64,000 bases of DNA from Vesta saturnalis (GCA_036346205.1 JARFJB010000537.1:1-64000); one strand, 5' to 3'; shown: positions 1 to 11,099, counted from the first letter of the stretch. The notes: generated by a model from the sequence alone, not told the origin. Program-made: numbers and translations.

Positions 1-240
1 CTTTGAAATTAACCATCTCACTACTACTTGGCATACTCATAGCTAGCAATATCAAGCAACGTAATAATGAACTTTAACAAATTGCTCTTCACAACGGTTC
101 TAGTCACGATTGTAAAAATATGATGCACAGACTGGTGATTAAGCAATAATAGTTATATCGACTGACGTGGCACTGTTCTTTATCTACTTATATAGATAAG
201 TTCAGTAAGGTCGATAAGTTCGGATCACCTTTCATAAGCT
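1..240. other. Unassigned AT-rich DNA at window start
   Basis: No ORF or RNA gene is visible. The stretch leads directly into the tandem repeat that starts near 250 and may be the flank of the same repetitive unit. Confidence 0.3.
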
Positions 241-249
241 ACGACTCAG

Positions 250-1110
250 AAAACAATGAATCTTTGTTCTCTATCTGACCTTGAAAATTGTAAGCATAGA
301 CTTTGAACCGTTGACAATGCATCGTCTTTGTTCTTGATTTCCTAGAATTGAGATAACAATCTATTTTAAAATAACGGAAGAATGGATCGTCTTTGTTCAT
401 TTCTCAGAGTGTGACCTTGTAAGCATAAACTTTAAATCGTTGACAATGGATCGCCTTTGTTCTTGAAATTGATTTCTTAGAATCGATGTATTTAGATAAC
501 AATCTATTTTTATAAATCAACCAGAACAATGGATCGTCTTTGTTCATTTCTCAGAGTGTGACCTTGAAAATTGTAAGATAGACTTTGAACCGTGAACAAT
601 GCATCCTCTTTGTTATTGATTTCCTAGAATTGAGATAACAATCTATTTTAGAATAACAACAATGAATCGTCTTTGTTCTCTCATGTGGCCTTGAAAATTG
701 TAAGCATAGACTTTGAAGCTCGTTGAACAATGGACCCCTTTGTTCTTGATTTCCTGGAATTTGAAGCTATGACTCAGCCAAAACAATGAATCGTCTTTGT
801 TCTCTCATGTGGCCTTATAAGCATAGACTTTGAAGCGTTGGTTAGAACAATGGATCGTCTTTGTTCTTGATTTTCTAGAATTGAGATGTAGATAACAATC
901 TATTTTATAACTCGACCTGAACAATGAATCGTCTTTGTTCTCTCATGTGGCCTTGAAAATTGTAACATAGACTTTGAACAATGGCCTTTGTTCTTGATTT
1001 CTAGAATCGAAGTGTGTTTAGATAACAATCTATTTTAGAAATTATAACTAACAATGAATCGCCTTTGTTTTTTACCTTGAAAATTGTAAGCATAGACTTT
1101 GAACCGTCGG
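250..1110. repeat. Tandem minisatellite, about seven units of 120-150 bp
   Basis: A block built from repeated units starting with AACAATGRATCGTCTTTGTTC-like words near 253, 380, 522, 658, 782, 920 and 1,049. Each unit carries further copies of the same word about 65 bp apart, then a shared stretch reading GATAACAATCTATTTT and another containing TGTAAGCATAGACTTTGAA. Units differ by small indels and substitutions, so the array is old or evolving by unequal exchange. It lies on the 3' side of a minus-strand Penelope-like fragment and may be its terminal repeat region, but I cannot show that. Confidence 0.8.
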
Positions 1111-1240
1111 AAACAGTTGTCAAACAGCTATCTGTTTTGGAAACGGACCTGTTTTAGAAACGGCTACCTGTTTTAGAAACGGTACCTGTTTTTAGGAAAC
1201 GGCTACCTGTTTTGGGAACGGCCACCTGTTTGAGGAAACA
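1108..1240. repeat. Short tandem repeat, ~21-bp unit
   Basis: About six copies of a unit close to AAACGGCTACCTGTTTTAG, with variants at 1,140-1,235. It follows directly on the longer minisatellite, so two nested periodicities sit side by side. Confidence 0.75.
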
Positions 1241-1249
1241 ATTGATGGC

Positions 1250-1640
1250 ACTGGGGGGGAGTGGCGTTGCTTGTCTTGAAACATGTATAGACTTGCTTGA
1301 GACCGAGGGCAATGACCTTCAGGAATAGATGTATATAATGTGTGATAACCTAAAATTGACGTGGACAATCAATGATAAGAAATCTAGTAACTTTTCTAGT
1401 GACTTTTCTAGTTACTGACTTGAGACCTTGAATGGTTGATGACCTTGAGGAAGCAGGATTACCAAACGTGGCCTTAGCAGGAGTACAAACCACGTGACCT
1501 TGACTTGCATGGTTGATACTTGAAATAGGCAATGTTACCAACCTGTGACCTTGAACAGAAAGTACGTGCACTGAGTTAGGATCTATAGCTATACTACTGG
1601 CATGTCGGTGTATCCTCAGTGCCTGGTACATGTTGTCCGT
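1250..1640. other. Region rich in TGACCTTGA motifs, probably non-coding
   Basis: A 97-codon open frame exists here on the minus strand (1,350-1,643), but its translation is explained by repeated TGACCTTGA-like words rather than by a recognisable domain, so I do not call it a gene. It lies just downstream, in minus-strand sense, of the Penelope-like reverse transcriptase fragment and probably is the 3' untranslated part of that element. Confidence 0.4.
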
Positions 1641-2900
1641 CATGGCGTTCGCGCTGTCTACTTAGTCTTCTAAGAAGTGGTCTGACGGATACATTTTCTT
1701 CTCTTCTTATTTCGGCAGCGTTGAATTTTCGGCGCGTTGTATTCTGGTCCTTTGTCACTATCTATATGTTACCCTTTCCCCTGTTTAGGTGAGATCGGGA
1801 CAGCCGTTTTGTTTAAGTATTTAAGCAATCTTTTCTTTTTCTTTTTCAGGTCCTCTTGTTTTGAGCATATTGTTTTAGCTCTATCGTACAAGCATCTTCC
1901 AACGCCTAACTTCAAGCTTTTGTGGTGATTGGAGTTGTAGTGTAAATACCTCCCCGTGTCCGTAGGTTTCCTGTATACACTTGTCGTGAAAGTGTTATCA
2001 TTCCCGTCTACAAGTACATCTAGGAATGGCAATTTTTGTTCAATTTCCATTGTGAATTTTATGGAGGGTGTGCGGCTATTTACGCGATGTAGGAATTCAT
2101 CTATCTTATGCTTGACATTTTGCCAAAATGTCGTCCATGTATGTAAGCCACATTATTGGTTTTTAATTCGGATATCCTTGTCTTCAAGTTTTTCAATATA
2201 TTGTTCATTGGGTGATAGTAAACATCGTCATAAATTCTTGTTGGTAGAACTTGTTTCTACTTAATATTAGTTCTAATGCAAATTGTCAGAAGTTCCATTA
2301 TTGTGTTTACCGAGATTTGCGTTAGTCAGCGTTTCCATTTCTCTCTTTATAATAGTTATCCAAAGGTAAAGTGTATAATGACGGAGGGGTGAAAAAGATG
2401 ATGATGGATAGACGTAAAAGTAGTAATTACGTTGGTTTGGTCAATTAAGAGAATGAACCAAGATTAACAACAAATATTGTGGGTGATGTTAGAAGCCTGA
2501 TCTGGTAGGCCGCGTAAAACTTTGAATGTAATAAATGTAGATAAAGGGAAAGATAAGGAGTTTTAAAAACAAAGGTCATGTCAGAGACAATGTATGAATT
2601 TGCAGAAGCAAAGATGTGCAGAGATAGGAAAGCATGGAGAAATTGTGAATGAAAAATAAATAAGAGGCCATTGTTTTGTACCGAAAATGTGTAAAGGTTA
2701 TTATGTTATGTTATCCTTACCGGTGAACATTTGTGAATAGGCTCACGATGTCATCTTACCAGTATTCCTTCGTGGTTAGGTTGGAAGTTTCTAATAGTTC
2801 CACGAAGTGCTGTTCTTGACCATAGACTGGTTTTCCCGATAAATGTGATGACGCTAGAGATAGGTGCTAATGTGTCAGGTGAATTTCTCGACCTCAATTG
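1640..2900 (-). pseudogene. Penelope-like reverse transcriptase fragment A
   Basis: On the minus strand, pieces of one reverse transcriptase occur in the expected order. Near 2,700-2,890 there is a block ending in SLFTNV, the region around the first catalytic aspartate of Penelope-like enzymes. At 2,050-2,250 there is a piece corresponding to the second catalytic block and the following helix (EFLHRVNSRTPSIKF). At 1,769-2,050 there is an open stretch with LPFLDVLV, SVYRKPTDTGRYLHY and CLYDRAKTIC, which are characteristic C-terminal motifs of this family. Frames change between pieces and stops intervene, so it is dead. These enzymes prime reverse transcription for retroelement copying. I see no convincing GIY-YIG endonuclease downstream. 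Identification as Penelope-like is fairly firm; exact ends are not. Confidence 0.75.
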
Positions 2901-3149
2901 GTCCCAGAGAATTCCTTTTTGAATCTTTGTATGCAGATGCAGAGGTTTGCTGTGAAGTCAAGTGTATTTCATAATCTGAAACTCCCTCTGTGTTTTCAGC
3001 GTTTGGTATATCCGTTTTCGATTGATGGTGGGAGTCTTTTGGATTTTTGTACTCTGTCCAGTAGTTCTTGGATCTTACTATGTGTGTATATTTATTACCA
3101 CAGTCGTTTTTGTCTGGAGTTAGAAAACTGCAATATCTGCTTTACAGAT

Positions 3150-3600
3150 TTAAAGAAACGACATTCTATACGAGAACCCCCAAGCACTAAAACTATATGG
3201 TCTCATAAAAATCCAAAAACCAAGTATGACCACAGATCAGTAGTTTCTTAAATCCAACAACCTAATCATATTTTAGCAAATAAACTAACTACAAAACATA
3301 AACTTACCACTACAGAATATACTTGTAAGTTTTGATGTTAATAGTATGTTTCCTGAAATACCCCCTCAAGAATGTACGTCTTTACTAAATAATTATTTAT
3401 TTATTAATAATGTTGAATTACGTTACAAGAATGGAGTTAATTCAATTATTTAAGCTCTGTCTTAATCAAAATTATTTCACATTCCATAATAAGATTTATC
3501 TAGAAAAAAATGGTTTATCTATGAGCACTCCGATTTCGTCCATTTTAATATCTTATGTATAATTTAGAAGATCAAATTTCTGAATTATGTTTCTTATAAG
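3150..3600 (+). pseudogene. Penelope-like reverse transcriptase fragment B (plus copy)
   Basis: Plus-strand pieces read LYGLIKIQKP (3,190-3,220), VSFDVNSMFPEIP (3,328-3,366) and CLNQNYFTFHNKIYLEKNGL then STPISSIL (3,465-3,550). These match the finger/palm blocks of Penelope-like reverse transcriptases in the right order. At least two frameshifts and a stop break it. The palm YxDD block is not found before the sequence turns into its own inverted copy near 3,600-3,700. Confidence 0.7.
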
Positions 3601-4240
3601 ATTGTACTTATGTGTTTTTGGTGACATGAAACGTTTGGAATTGTAATGTCTGCATAGGGAGGTTTCCTGAAGATGGAGAACTCAAACTTGTTCTGTGTAT
3701 TAATTTCTATATTCTACATTTAAAAATTTGATCTTCTAAATTATTCATAAAAATATTAATGAGCGAGATTGGCCCATTTTTTTGTAGATAAATCATGCTA
3801 TCGAATGAAATAATTTTGATTAACACAGATATCAAGTAATTGAATTAACTCCATTCTTGTAACTAATGCGACATTATTATAAACTTTTGTTATGAACGAA
3901 TAAGTTCAAAGGTAAATATGCAATTAAAAATTTATTAATTTTATTAAATACATAATAAAGTTTACCTCAGTAGGATTTGAACATACGACCTGTACTTTGC
4001 TAAGTACACGAAAACTGCGCCATCAGATTCAAGCCCCAATCGATGTAAATTTGTCTTTATGTGTAGAACTGATGTAAATTCTAAATTTAATTAGATTACA
4101 ATCAAATTATTGACGTTATTATTATAATTATAAAAATTATTTAATAAACGCATACATTCTTGAGGTATATTTTTGAAACATACTACGAACATCAAAACTT
4201 ACAAGCATGTCATGTAGTGGTAATTTTATGGTTTGTAGTT
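3290..4240. repeat. Large imperfect palindrome made of two Penelope-like copies
   Basis: The left arm (about 3,290-3,590) and right arm (about 3,720-4,240) are inverted copies of the same reverse transcriptase segment, separated by about 100 bp of spacer. A smaller inverted pair, 3,926-3,980 against 4,289-4,355, is nested around the right arm. Confidence 0.65.
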
Positions 4241-4260
4241 TATTGATTAGTTCTAAAGAA
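3700..4260 (-). pseudogene. Penelope-like reverse transcriptase fragment B' (inverted copy)
   Basis: This is the reverse-complement partner of fragment B. The stretch 4,150-4,230 mirrors 3,300-3,375 (VSFDVRSMF-type block on the minus strand) and 3,720-3,870 mirrors 3,400-3,590. The copies have diverged and the inverted one carries an inserted tRNA-like repeat at about 3,926-4,040. The two copies face each other tail to tail. Confidence 0.65.
3926..4040 (-). repeat. tRNA-like SINE fragment
   Basis: On the minus strand the sequence has an A-box-like TGGCGCAGTTTTCG and, about 35 bp later, a B-box-like TGTTCAAATCCTACTGAGG, followed by an AT-rich tail. A second copy of the B-box part and tail lies at 15,845-15,935, so it is repetitive rather than a functional tRNA. 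The anticodon arm does not fold as in a normal tRNA. Confidence 0.4.
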
Positions 4261-6480
4261 TTCTTAATAGATTTTATAAGTTTTTATTTCAAATCCTACT
4301 CGAGGTAAACTTTTATTTATGTATTTAATAAAATTAATAATAATTTTTAAATTCTTAATAGTGTCTTGATTTGCTATAAAATAAAACTTTCCTCTCAAGT
4401 TAATTACACTTACAACAATAAAATTTCGCTTAAAAGGTAACTTATAACAATAAAATTTGAACTTATAAAAAGATAAGTTTGCAACCTAGCTCAGTGCATA
4501 TTACTTACTGAAGACTTAGAGTTCTTTTCCATAATCGTAATGCATAGATAATATCCTAGTATAAATCATTTCGAATATCAGGCATCGCTCAAAAATGGAA
4601 AGTTGTACTTTAATACCGCCTAAACTTAGAAATAAAGCTTGTACGTTTAATAAATCAAAATAATATCGATTAATTAAAAAAAAACAAATACTAACGTTTT
4701 GGAAAGCTTTACGATAGTAAACTAATTCTTATTTGATACATAAACTATACATGAAACACCTATCTTTACGTAAAATTATTTTACTTCAATGTAATAACAA
4801 ACATTTTATGACCTATGACAAGATATATAGTAAGATCATGCACTCAAATGATTTTATGAAAACAACTCAAGTCAGCTGTTTTCTTTCATTCAACAATATT
4901 AAACCTTTGAAGCAACATTAGACTGCTTTACTTTAACTTTCGTAAATCAATTCGTCTAATTTTGGCTTAATAAAAATGTAATTTACACTAAAAAGGATAT
5001 ATACTTACTTGTTGTACATGCAACATAAAGTTGATATATTATATCAAACGATCTTGCTGAGAACTTCATTTCTTGACAATGCGATAAGACAAAACATCAA
5101 TATAATGTTAAACTAATTTCCAGCACTTTCAATAATATAAAGGTAAACGTAATTTACTCAAAAGCAACCAACACAGATACGGCGTTACGAAAGCAAACAT
5201 AATAAATATCCGTGATTTGGCAGTTTCCATGTTTAATGACAAAAACCGAAAAGGCGTTCAACAAACGTTCTTTAAGATAACGTTATATTACGTTCGGTTG
5301 GTAACCCAGCGCGGTTTTAGTTTTCTTTGCTCAATCGTGTTTATAATTTATTATAAACGAGGTTTTCGTACTATTTGGAGGCTTAACACTGTCCTAAATA
5401 ATTATTTAACAAAATGTATATTAAATAATTTAAGAGAAAAGAAATGATATTAATAACAACTCAAAATGTATTCTCTTTTTGGTCCTGACGGTCTCACTCG
5501 TTCTCCTGGTGCGTAGTCGTTTCTGTGAACAGAGATATTACTTAATCTACTCCTACCTATTGTAATATTTATATTACGGTCCTGTATTACAGAAGCTGGT
5601 TTAGCCTAATACAGTTTTGGTCGAAGGCCCAGCGCAACGAACTCAATCGTTTCGGGACGGAGAAATCAATCTTCTCTACTTATGCGCATGACATTTATTA
5701 TTCTTCAGTAACTGTGGAGCGCTAAGCTGGTATCGTACTCAATGAAGCAATACACGCGCGAGATTCGCGTAGCAAAATGCGAGATCTCTGGACTATTTTT
5801 TTTGATTAGAACCGGTTTGAAATCGTTTAGATTATTTCAGCAACTGGATTACGTCATACGGCGTAACTAAATTTAATTATATACAAATTATAAAGGAAAC
5901 GAAATACTTGCTATACTAAATGAATTTACTTTAAATGTACCTTTTACTAAAGTAACTATAAGATACACAGGTCGTAATTATAGTATTTACTAAGAACATT
6001 AGAAATTTGGCGGTATTCTTTTTATTTAGAACGGTCTTGCACTAGGTATCTCCGATGGTTTTCGAATACAATTTTATTCAACAGGTTTCTTTATATATTC
6101 TCCTGCGATTAAAGACACCTGTGGTTAGTGTGTTTGTCTGTATGTATCGTATGTAGGTGTATTAAGCGGTCTTAGTGATAATCAGAGACAAAATCCTGTC
6201 TAACCTGGTGAACTAAGGAAAAAAGGTCGTAGGTCTTTGGCCTGTATCAAACCTTCACCCTAGTTTTCAGCACGTCGGGATCTACTGCTGGCACTTTTTG
6301 TATTACTGTGTCAGGCGACGTGTTACCTTCGTTACTTTGTATGTATGTGTTTGTTAATGATAACGTTCTAACTCCTGGAGACTAAGCCGTCGTTATTTAC
6401 GTTCTGTAGTGTTTGATTGTAAATTGTTAAATATTATAACTCTACAACTTACGTTTATTAATTGCAGTTCGATTAAACTT
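4260..6480. other. Unassigned AT-rich DNA
   Basis: Only short chance ORFs are present (for example 4,733-4,921 and 5,217-5,447), with compositions that follow the AT content and no domain. A weak A-box-like TAGCTCAGTGC lies at 4,488. From about 5,460 the base composition becomes more balanced, but no gene structure can be supported. Confidence 0.4.
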
Positions 6481-6517
6481 TAGGTAGCCGGTGCGAGGTG
6501 GTGAGCGTTATCACACG

Positions 6518-6670
6518 ATGGCGATGGACTCCTTGCAGCGATTAGCAGGTCGTGCTTACACGAAGCAATCGTTACGGGCGGCTACTGGATATCTGGAACG
6601 GCGTGGCGGTCTGGTCACGATGGGCAGTGTGATAGATATAACGGAGCGAATTTTTCGAGATGATCCCTGA
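6518..6670 (+). CDS. Possible short ORF of 50 residues in a GC-richer patch
   Basis: An ATG at 6,518 opens a frame that runs to a TGA at 6,668. The product is arginine- and glycine-rich (MAMDSLQRLAGRAYTK at the start, ITERIFRDDP at the end). The patch 6,480-6,760 has more G and C than its surroundings, which is why I mention it. An overlapping frame continues from 6,660 to 6,848. No family is recognised. It may be a piece of an exon or a decayed transposon gene. Confidence 0.2.
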   Translation: MAMDSLQRLAGRAYTKQSLRAATGYLERRGGLVTMGSVIDITERIFRDDP

Positions 6671-6849
6671 AATCCCTGAGAGCAGCGTCGCGGTTTATAA
6701 AGGGCATCGGTGGGCGGCTTGGCCTACCGTGCGGGATGCCTTTATATTGGTTGAAATTGTTCGGACGTGCAAAAACTTACTGGTTTTAGAATACACGTCA
6801 GCGGTGATTAATGAATTATTTGTGGTGCAATATCGCGTAAACTTTTGAA

Positions 6850-7660
6850 ATTTGAGATATAGGTGGTCCAATAATTTATTCTAAAAACATAGGTAAAGGA
6901 TGCTGGATCTTTACAACGTATTGAGTCCTCTAACGTACTATATGCACGCATCTTGAACTTGTAGCGCCGTTCACTTCTTCAACATAAAATTGAACTATAC
7001 ATATTCAATTCATAAACCGTACAAAATTTTCTTAACGTACAGGAAATGATTTCTTAACTTATGCCTAGCTTGATCAAATTTTGAAACGATTCATCACATT
7101 TTTACCGGGATTATTATCCAAATGGTTTGTTTAGCTCTTAAGGGTAATGCCAACTGTTTTCTGGGAGACAAATCATGTGACCCTGATTCCAAAAAACCAA
7201 ACAAACGACTAACCTTTTAGTACTTAAAGTTAAAACAGAAAATTCGAGAATGAGGTATGGTTGATTAACAATTAATATAATTTTGCATCACGACAATGAA
7301 CAACAAGAAATAAGTCTAACCCTTACCACTATGTCTTTCTGGTGCACATACCTCAATTTAAAACGCATGTAACAGCGTCCTTATCTCTCGTAAATTGATA
7401 CAATTTACCTTCTAAAAATGCCTTGCGTTAGAACGACTAAGATATATAACCTCACGAGGACTATTAATATAAACGCTTATCCGTTTTTAAAACATCCATT
7501 TTATCGTCTATAGTAAACAGTATTCTTTTGCATGTCTTTTGTATTTATAATTCAGAAAATTACTAAATGTAATTTAAGTACTTTATTTGCATTAATTGAA
7601 GCACATAAAACTTAACTGAAAATTTCACTGTTAATCATATGAAATTTTAAACACCATTTT
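6850..7660. other. Unassigned AT-rich DNA
   Basis: No ORF, repeat or RNA gene that I can support. An ACACGGTGTCCC word at 7,675 just beyond it resembles termini of some insect transposons but has no partner. Confidence 0.3.
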
Positions 7661-7820
7661 TTTTAAATGTAATATACACGGTGTCCCAACGAAAATTTGT
7701 ACCCCCGTAAAAATAAAGGTTTTGACAAAAATCCAAACACACGTCGATTTTGATATCAAGCGGGACCAATTTTTATGTAAATATCTGGTGTAGAACACCA
7801 CACGACCTTCCAACCTACAA

Positions 7821-8100
7821 AATGGAAATTTAAAAAAATGAAATACTTTTAATAACATTTCTTTAGGATAATTATGCAACCTCTTTTATAAGTTCATTAC
7901 GAAGATAGGTAACATTGTAAACGCGAAAACAATAATCTATCTCAGACGTTCAAAACTTTATGACAGACTGAGGCTAATGAAATAATTTTAATTTCAATTT
8001 TTTAGGATAACTATGTCACCACTTTTTTTTATACGAAAACAGGCAACATTGTAACAACAAAAACAATAATCTATGTCAGAATGACGTTTCATGTCAGAGT
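7821..8100. repeat. Two-copy tandem repeat, ~140-bp unit
   Basis: Unit one (about 7,835-7,970) and unit two (about 7,976-8,100) share the order TTTAGGATAA, a run of T, AGGCAACATTGTAA-like sequence and AACAATAATCTAT. They differ by many substitutions. Confidence 0.6.
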
Positions 8101-8139
8101 TCGGACAGCAAAAAGCGTTGTACGTCACCAGTAAGATAA

Positions 8140-8610
8140 AATGCTTTTATTACGAAACATCATAAAATTTTGTTCTACCTGGAAATAGTTTTAATAACAC
8201 AAATTACATAATTTTAGGTATCTTACACTATGAGGTGCACTTTAAAGAGCAATAATTTTCATCCTTATAAGCCGAAATATTTGATTTTTCAAAGCCAACT
8301 TATTAAATTAAAAAAATCGCTAATTTCAAATGTACTAACCAGTATTAAATTTACTAAGGATAAATAATGTGTTGTTAAGTTTTAATTACAAATATTAGTT
8401 CGTTTACATTTTATTTAGGTAAAAATATTAGATCAGCTCATGCGCTTCAATATACAAGCAAAACGTTAAATCATTTTTAAATTTTCCTCTCACAAATTGT
8501 CTATTTTACAAATATTTGATTAATTTTGACTTAAAATTATGTAATTTATATTATTAAAACTATTTCCAGGTAAAACAAGATTTTATGTTTCGTAAAAAAA
8601 GCAGGGAATA
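8140..8610. repeat. Fold-back (MITE-like) inverted repeat
   Basis: The left arm (about 8,140-8,220) contains TACGAAACATCATAAAATT, ACCTGGAAATAGTTTTAAT and AAATTACATAATTTTA. The right arm (about 8,528-8,610) carries the reverse complements in the reverse order. The interior is about 310 bp and has no ORF. No clear target duplication was found. Confidence 0.6.
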
Positions 8611-8877
8611 AATGGTATTTTTTATCTTTTTTTTTCTGATTTAGTCGAAAATTAGTATATGGGGTCTTTGTTGCATTCTAAATACATTTTCTTAATACAA
8701 TTTTTCGACATCTTGCCAATTTGATCCATTTTCGGCATCACAGTTAATATTTTCAAAATTCCCAGATCTATGGTCGAGACAAATTCCAAATGGATTTTTT
8801 GGTTGTCAGACCTGCAGAACCCAATAGAATTTTAAATTTCAATAATAAAAATTCTTCCGGTCCATATATATAGTGCG

Positions 8878-8936
8878 TTCAATATAATCGGACGCACTCA
8901 ATAACTTTTTGTATTGCGTTTCACAAAAAAGTGTTT
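8878..8936 (+). repeat. Left terminal inverted repeat of the DD41D element
   Basis: It matches the reverse complement of 10,520-10,578 with only a few mismatches, including the internal blocks GCACTCAATAAC and GTATTGCGTTTCACAA. Confidence 0.85.
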
Positions 8937-9085
8937 AAATAGTTTTTTATTGATTTACAAATACTCTATTAAGTTGCTTTAGATAATTTTTTAAGCTTCC
9001 GGTTTGACCGGAAGCGCACAATTTTATTTTTTTAAATCACACTGTATATATATTTTTGCATTTTTGCATTGCTTATTTTTTTCTC

Positions 9086-9192
9086 AATACATACGTATAA
9101 AATTTTTATAGGGTTCTATAAACAAAAATTTGAGAAAAATGCCATCGAAAGTTTTTCAATTATATTATACGATTAGAAGAATCAAACAAAAC
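9086..9192 (+). repeat. Inner inverted repeat, left arm
   Basis: It pairs with 10,377-10,482 over about 105 bp: shared blocks include ATACGTATAAAATT, AAATGCCATCGAAAG and TTTTTCAATT. The 150 bp between outer and inner repeats on the left has no counterpart on the right. Confidence 0.8.
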
Positions 9193-9300
9193 CTTAGGCA
9201 GCGTACGTCAACAAAATCGCATCGCAATTGTTTTTTCATTTATTGCAATTGACAATCAGATAAAAGTTTAATTTAATTTCAATCGAAATAATTGTTTAAA

Positions 9301-10367
9301 ATGAATAACAGTGAAAAAGTTGACCTGTTGTTAATTTTCGGTGAATGTAAACGTAATTCTCGACGAGCGGTAGAATTATACGCACAAAGATATCCCAATA
9401 GATACCATCCTTCCGAAAGTTACATACGAAAAATTGAACAATCACTTAGAATGCGTGGAACATTACCAGGAGTAAATTATCAGAATTTAGAACAACAAAG
9501 AAATGTTTTGACCGAAGATATTGAAGTACAAATATTGGGTTATTTTAGAGTAAATCCACGGTCATCTATTAGACATGTAGCGCAAGAAGTAGGTGTATCA
9601 GTTGGCTCAATTCACAGGACATTAAAAAAATTCAAAATGCTGCCGTATAAAGTCGATTTGGTTCAACACTTGCGGCCTCAAGCCTCTGATCAATAACTTT
9701 GATTGCATGGATAGTTGAGCAATGTGATCACAATCCATTATTTTTAGATCATATTTTATGGACAGATGAATCCAAGTTTACAAATAATGGAGTTATTAAT
9801 AAACAAAACAATCGTTATTGGTCTGACGAAAATCCTCATTGGTCAATAGAAACTAACCATCAAACCGTATGGGGTACTGATGTTTGGTGCAGTTTAATTG
9901 GAAACCAATTACTAGGGCCTTATTTCTATGATGGTAATCTAAACGCCAATAGGTATCTTGAATTTTTAGATAACGTGCTACCAACAATGTTCGATGAGTT
10001 TCCTCTGCTTCTGCGACAACAATTGTATTTCCAGCAAGATGGAGCTCCAGCTCACAACGCGTTGATAGTAAAAGAATATCTTAACCAAACGTTCAATGAA
10101 CGATGGATAGGAACTAACGGCCCGGTAGAATGGCCTGCGAGATCACCGGATCTTACACCGTTAGACTTTTTCTTGTGGGGTCATTTAAAAACAGTGGTGT
10201 ATGCCGATCCACCTTTAAATGTTATAGACTTAAAGAATAAAATTACAGCTGCATGTGTTAATTTAACTACGCAGCAAATCAAAAAAGCAACTAACCATGA
10301 ACTCAGGCGACGATTAGAAGCATGTCTAGAACAGAATGGTGGCAACTTTGAACAATTTATTCGCTAA
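9301..10367 (+). pseudogene. Tc1/mariner-superfamily transposase with one frameshift
   Basis: This is a cut-and-paste DDE transposase that would bind the element's inverted repeats and move it in the nucleus. The first ATG in good context is at 9,301. The first open part (9,301-9,696) holds two helix-turn-helix regions: residues 1-60 of a DUF4817-like type, then PRSSIRHVAQEVGVSVGSIH. It ends at a TAA directly before the second part (9,699-10,367), which continues the protein in another frame. The catalytic core is complete: LWTDESKF gives the first Asp, FQQDGAPAHN the second, and SPDLTPLDFFLWG the third. I count 41 residues between the second and third Asp, the DD41D spacing. A single small indel near 9,690 is the only clear lesion, so the copy is young or the indel is a sequencing error. 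Confidence 0.85.
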
Positions 10368-10376
10368 TTATAACTG

Positions 10377-10482
10377 ATTTTGTTTAATTTTTCTAATCAT
10401 ATAATAAAATTGAAAAACTTTCGATGGCATTTTTCTCTAATTTTTTTTTATAAAACCCTATAAGAATTTTATACGTATGTAT
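10377..10482 (-). repeat. Inner inverted repeat, right arm
   Basis: Reverse-complement partner of 9,086-9,192. Part of it (AACTGATTTTGTTTAATTT to CATATAAT, 10,370-10,405) is repeated directly at 10,483-10,519. Confidence 0.8.
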
Positions 10483-10519
10483 TATAACTGATTTTGTTAA
10501 TTTTTCTAACCATATAATT

Positions 10520-10576
10520 AACACTTTCTTGTGAAACGCAATACAAAAGAGTTATTGAGTGCGTCCGATTATATTG

Positions 10577-10578
<2 letters not shown>
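10520..10578 (-). repeat. Right terminal inverted repeat of the DD41D element
   Basis: Partner of 8,878-8,936. It ends in ATTGAA, followed by a TA microsatellite. Confidence 0.85.

Positions 10579-10632
<54 letters not shown>
10579..10632. repeat. (TA)n microsatellite
   Basis: More than 20 uninterrupted TA dinucleotides directly abut the right end of the DD41D element, a preferred target or a product of slippage after insertion. Confidence 0.9.
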
Positions 10633-10634
<2 letters not shown>

Positions 10635-10922
10635 TTGGAAGGTAAAAATCGTTTTTGTAACTTTAATCCTGTGCGGGTTTTAGATAATAGGACGAGAGGT
10701 CAAATAGGCCTACATTGGAAAGGCCGTTTTTTTAATTCGACTGATTTGTTGCTTAGAAATTTGCAAAGTTTAAAATTAATAAATTGATAAAACAAAAATA
10801 TCAAAATATATTATTTTAACTTGTTCTAATGTTCGTTTGTATTGTCATTAGTTTACTTGATGTTTTAACTGTAACTTGAAGATACAATTTCTCAGTAACA
10901 AATCCATAGAATTAAATACGGT
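10633..10922. other. Unassigned DNA between two transposons
   Basis: No ORF or repeat noted. It ends at the 8-bp target duplication of the neighbouring hAT element. Confidence 0.3.
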
Positions 10923-10930
10923 TGTGTAAG
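10923..10930. repeat. Target site duplication (left) of the hAT element
   Basis: TGTGTAAG here is repeated exactly at 15,428-15,435 on the other side of the element. Eight base pairs is the hAT hallmark. Confidence 0.8.
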
Positions 10931-11099
10931 CACTGGCGGACTCAGGGCGGTCCGCCCGGGCCCACACCTAAGAGGGGCCCCAGTTTGGCATAGAAAAAAA
11001 ATAGTTCTTGCGAGATGGATGTCGTCGATTGGATTAAGTCAAGCATGTGGGCCCCGATCGCTTAATACACAGGTTTATAATAATAAATACATAAGTTTC

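Larger units (their letters stand above)
8873..10580 (+). mobile_element. DD41D-type Tc1/mariner transposon
   Basis: The element is bounded by near-identical ~59-bp terminal inverted repeats (8,878-8,936 and 10,520-10,578) that start TTCAATATAATCGGACGCAC. The outer flanks are TA-rich on both sides, in keeping with TA target insertion, but the right flank is a long TA microsatellite, so the duplication cannot be read exactly. A second, inner pair of inverted repeats brackets the transposase gene. The transposase has one frameshift. Total length is about 1.7 kb. Confidence 0.85.

Noticed and set aside
240..1240. CRISPR-like array
   Set aside because: Units are diverged and contiguous, without constant repeats and unique spacers, in eukaryotic DNA.
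1350..1643. 97-residue minus ORF next to the Penelope-like fragment
   Set aside because: Its codons arise from repeated TGACCTTGA-type words and there is no domain; treated as non-coding repeat.
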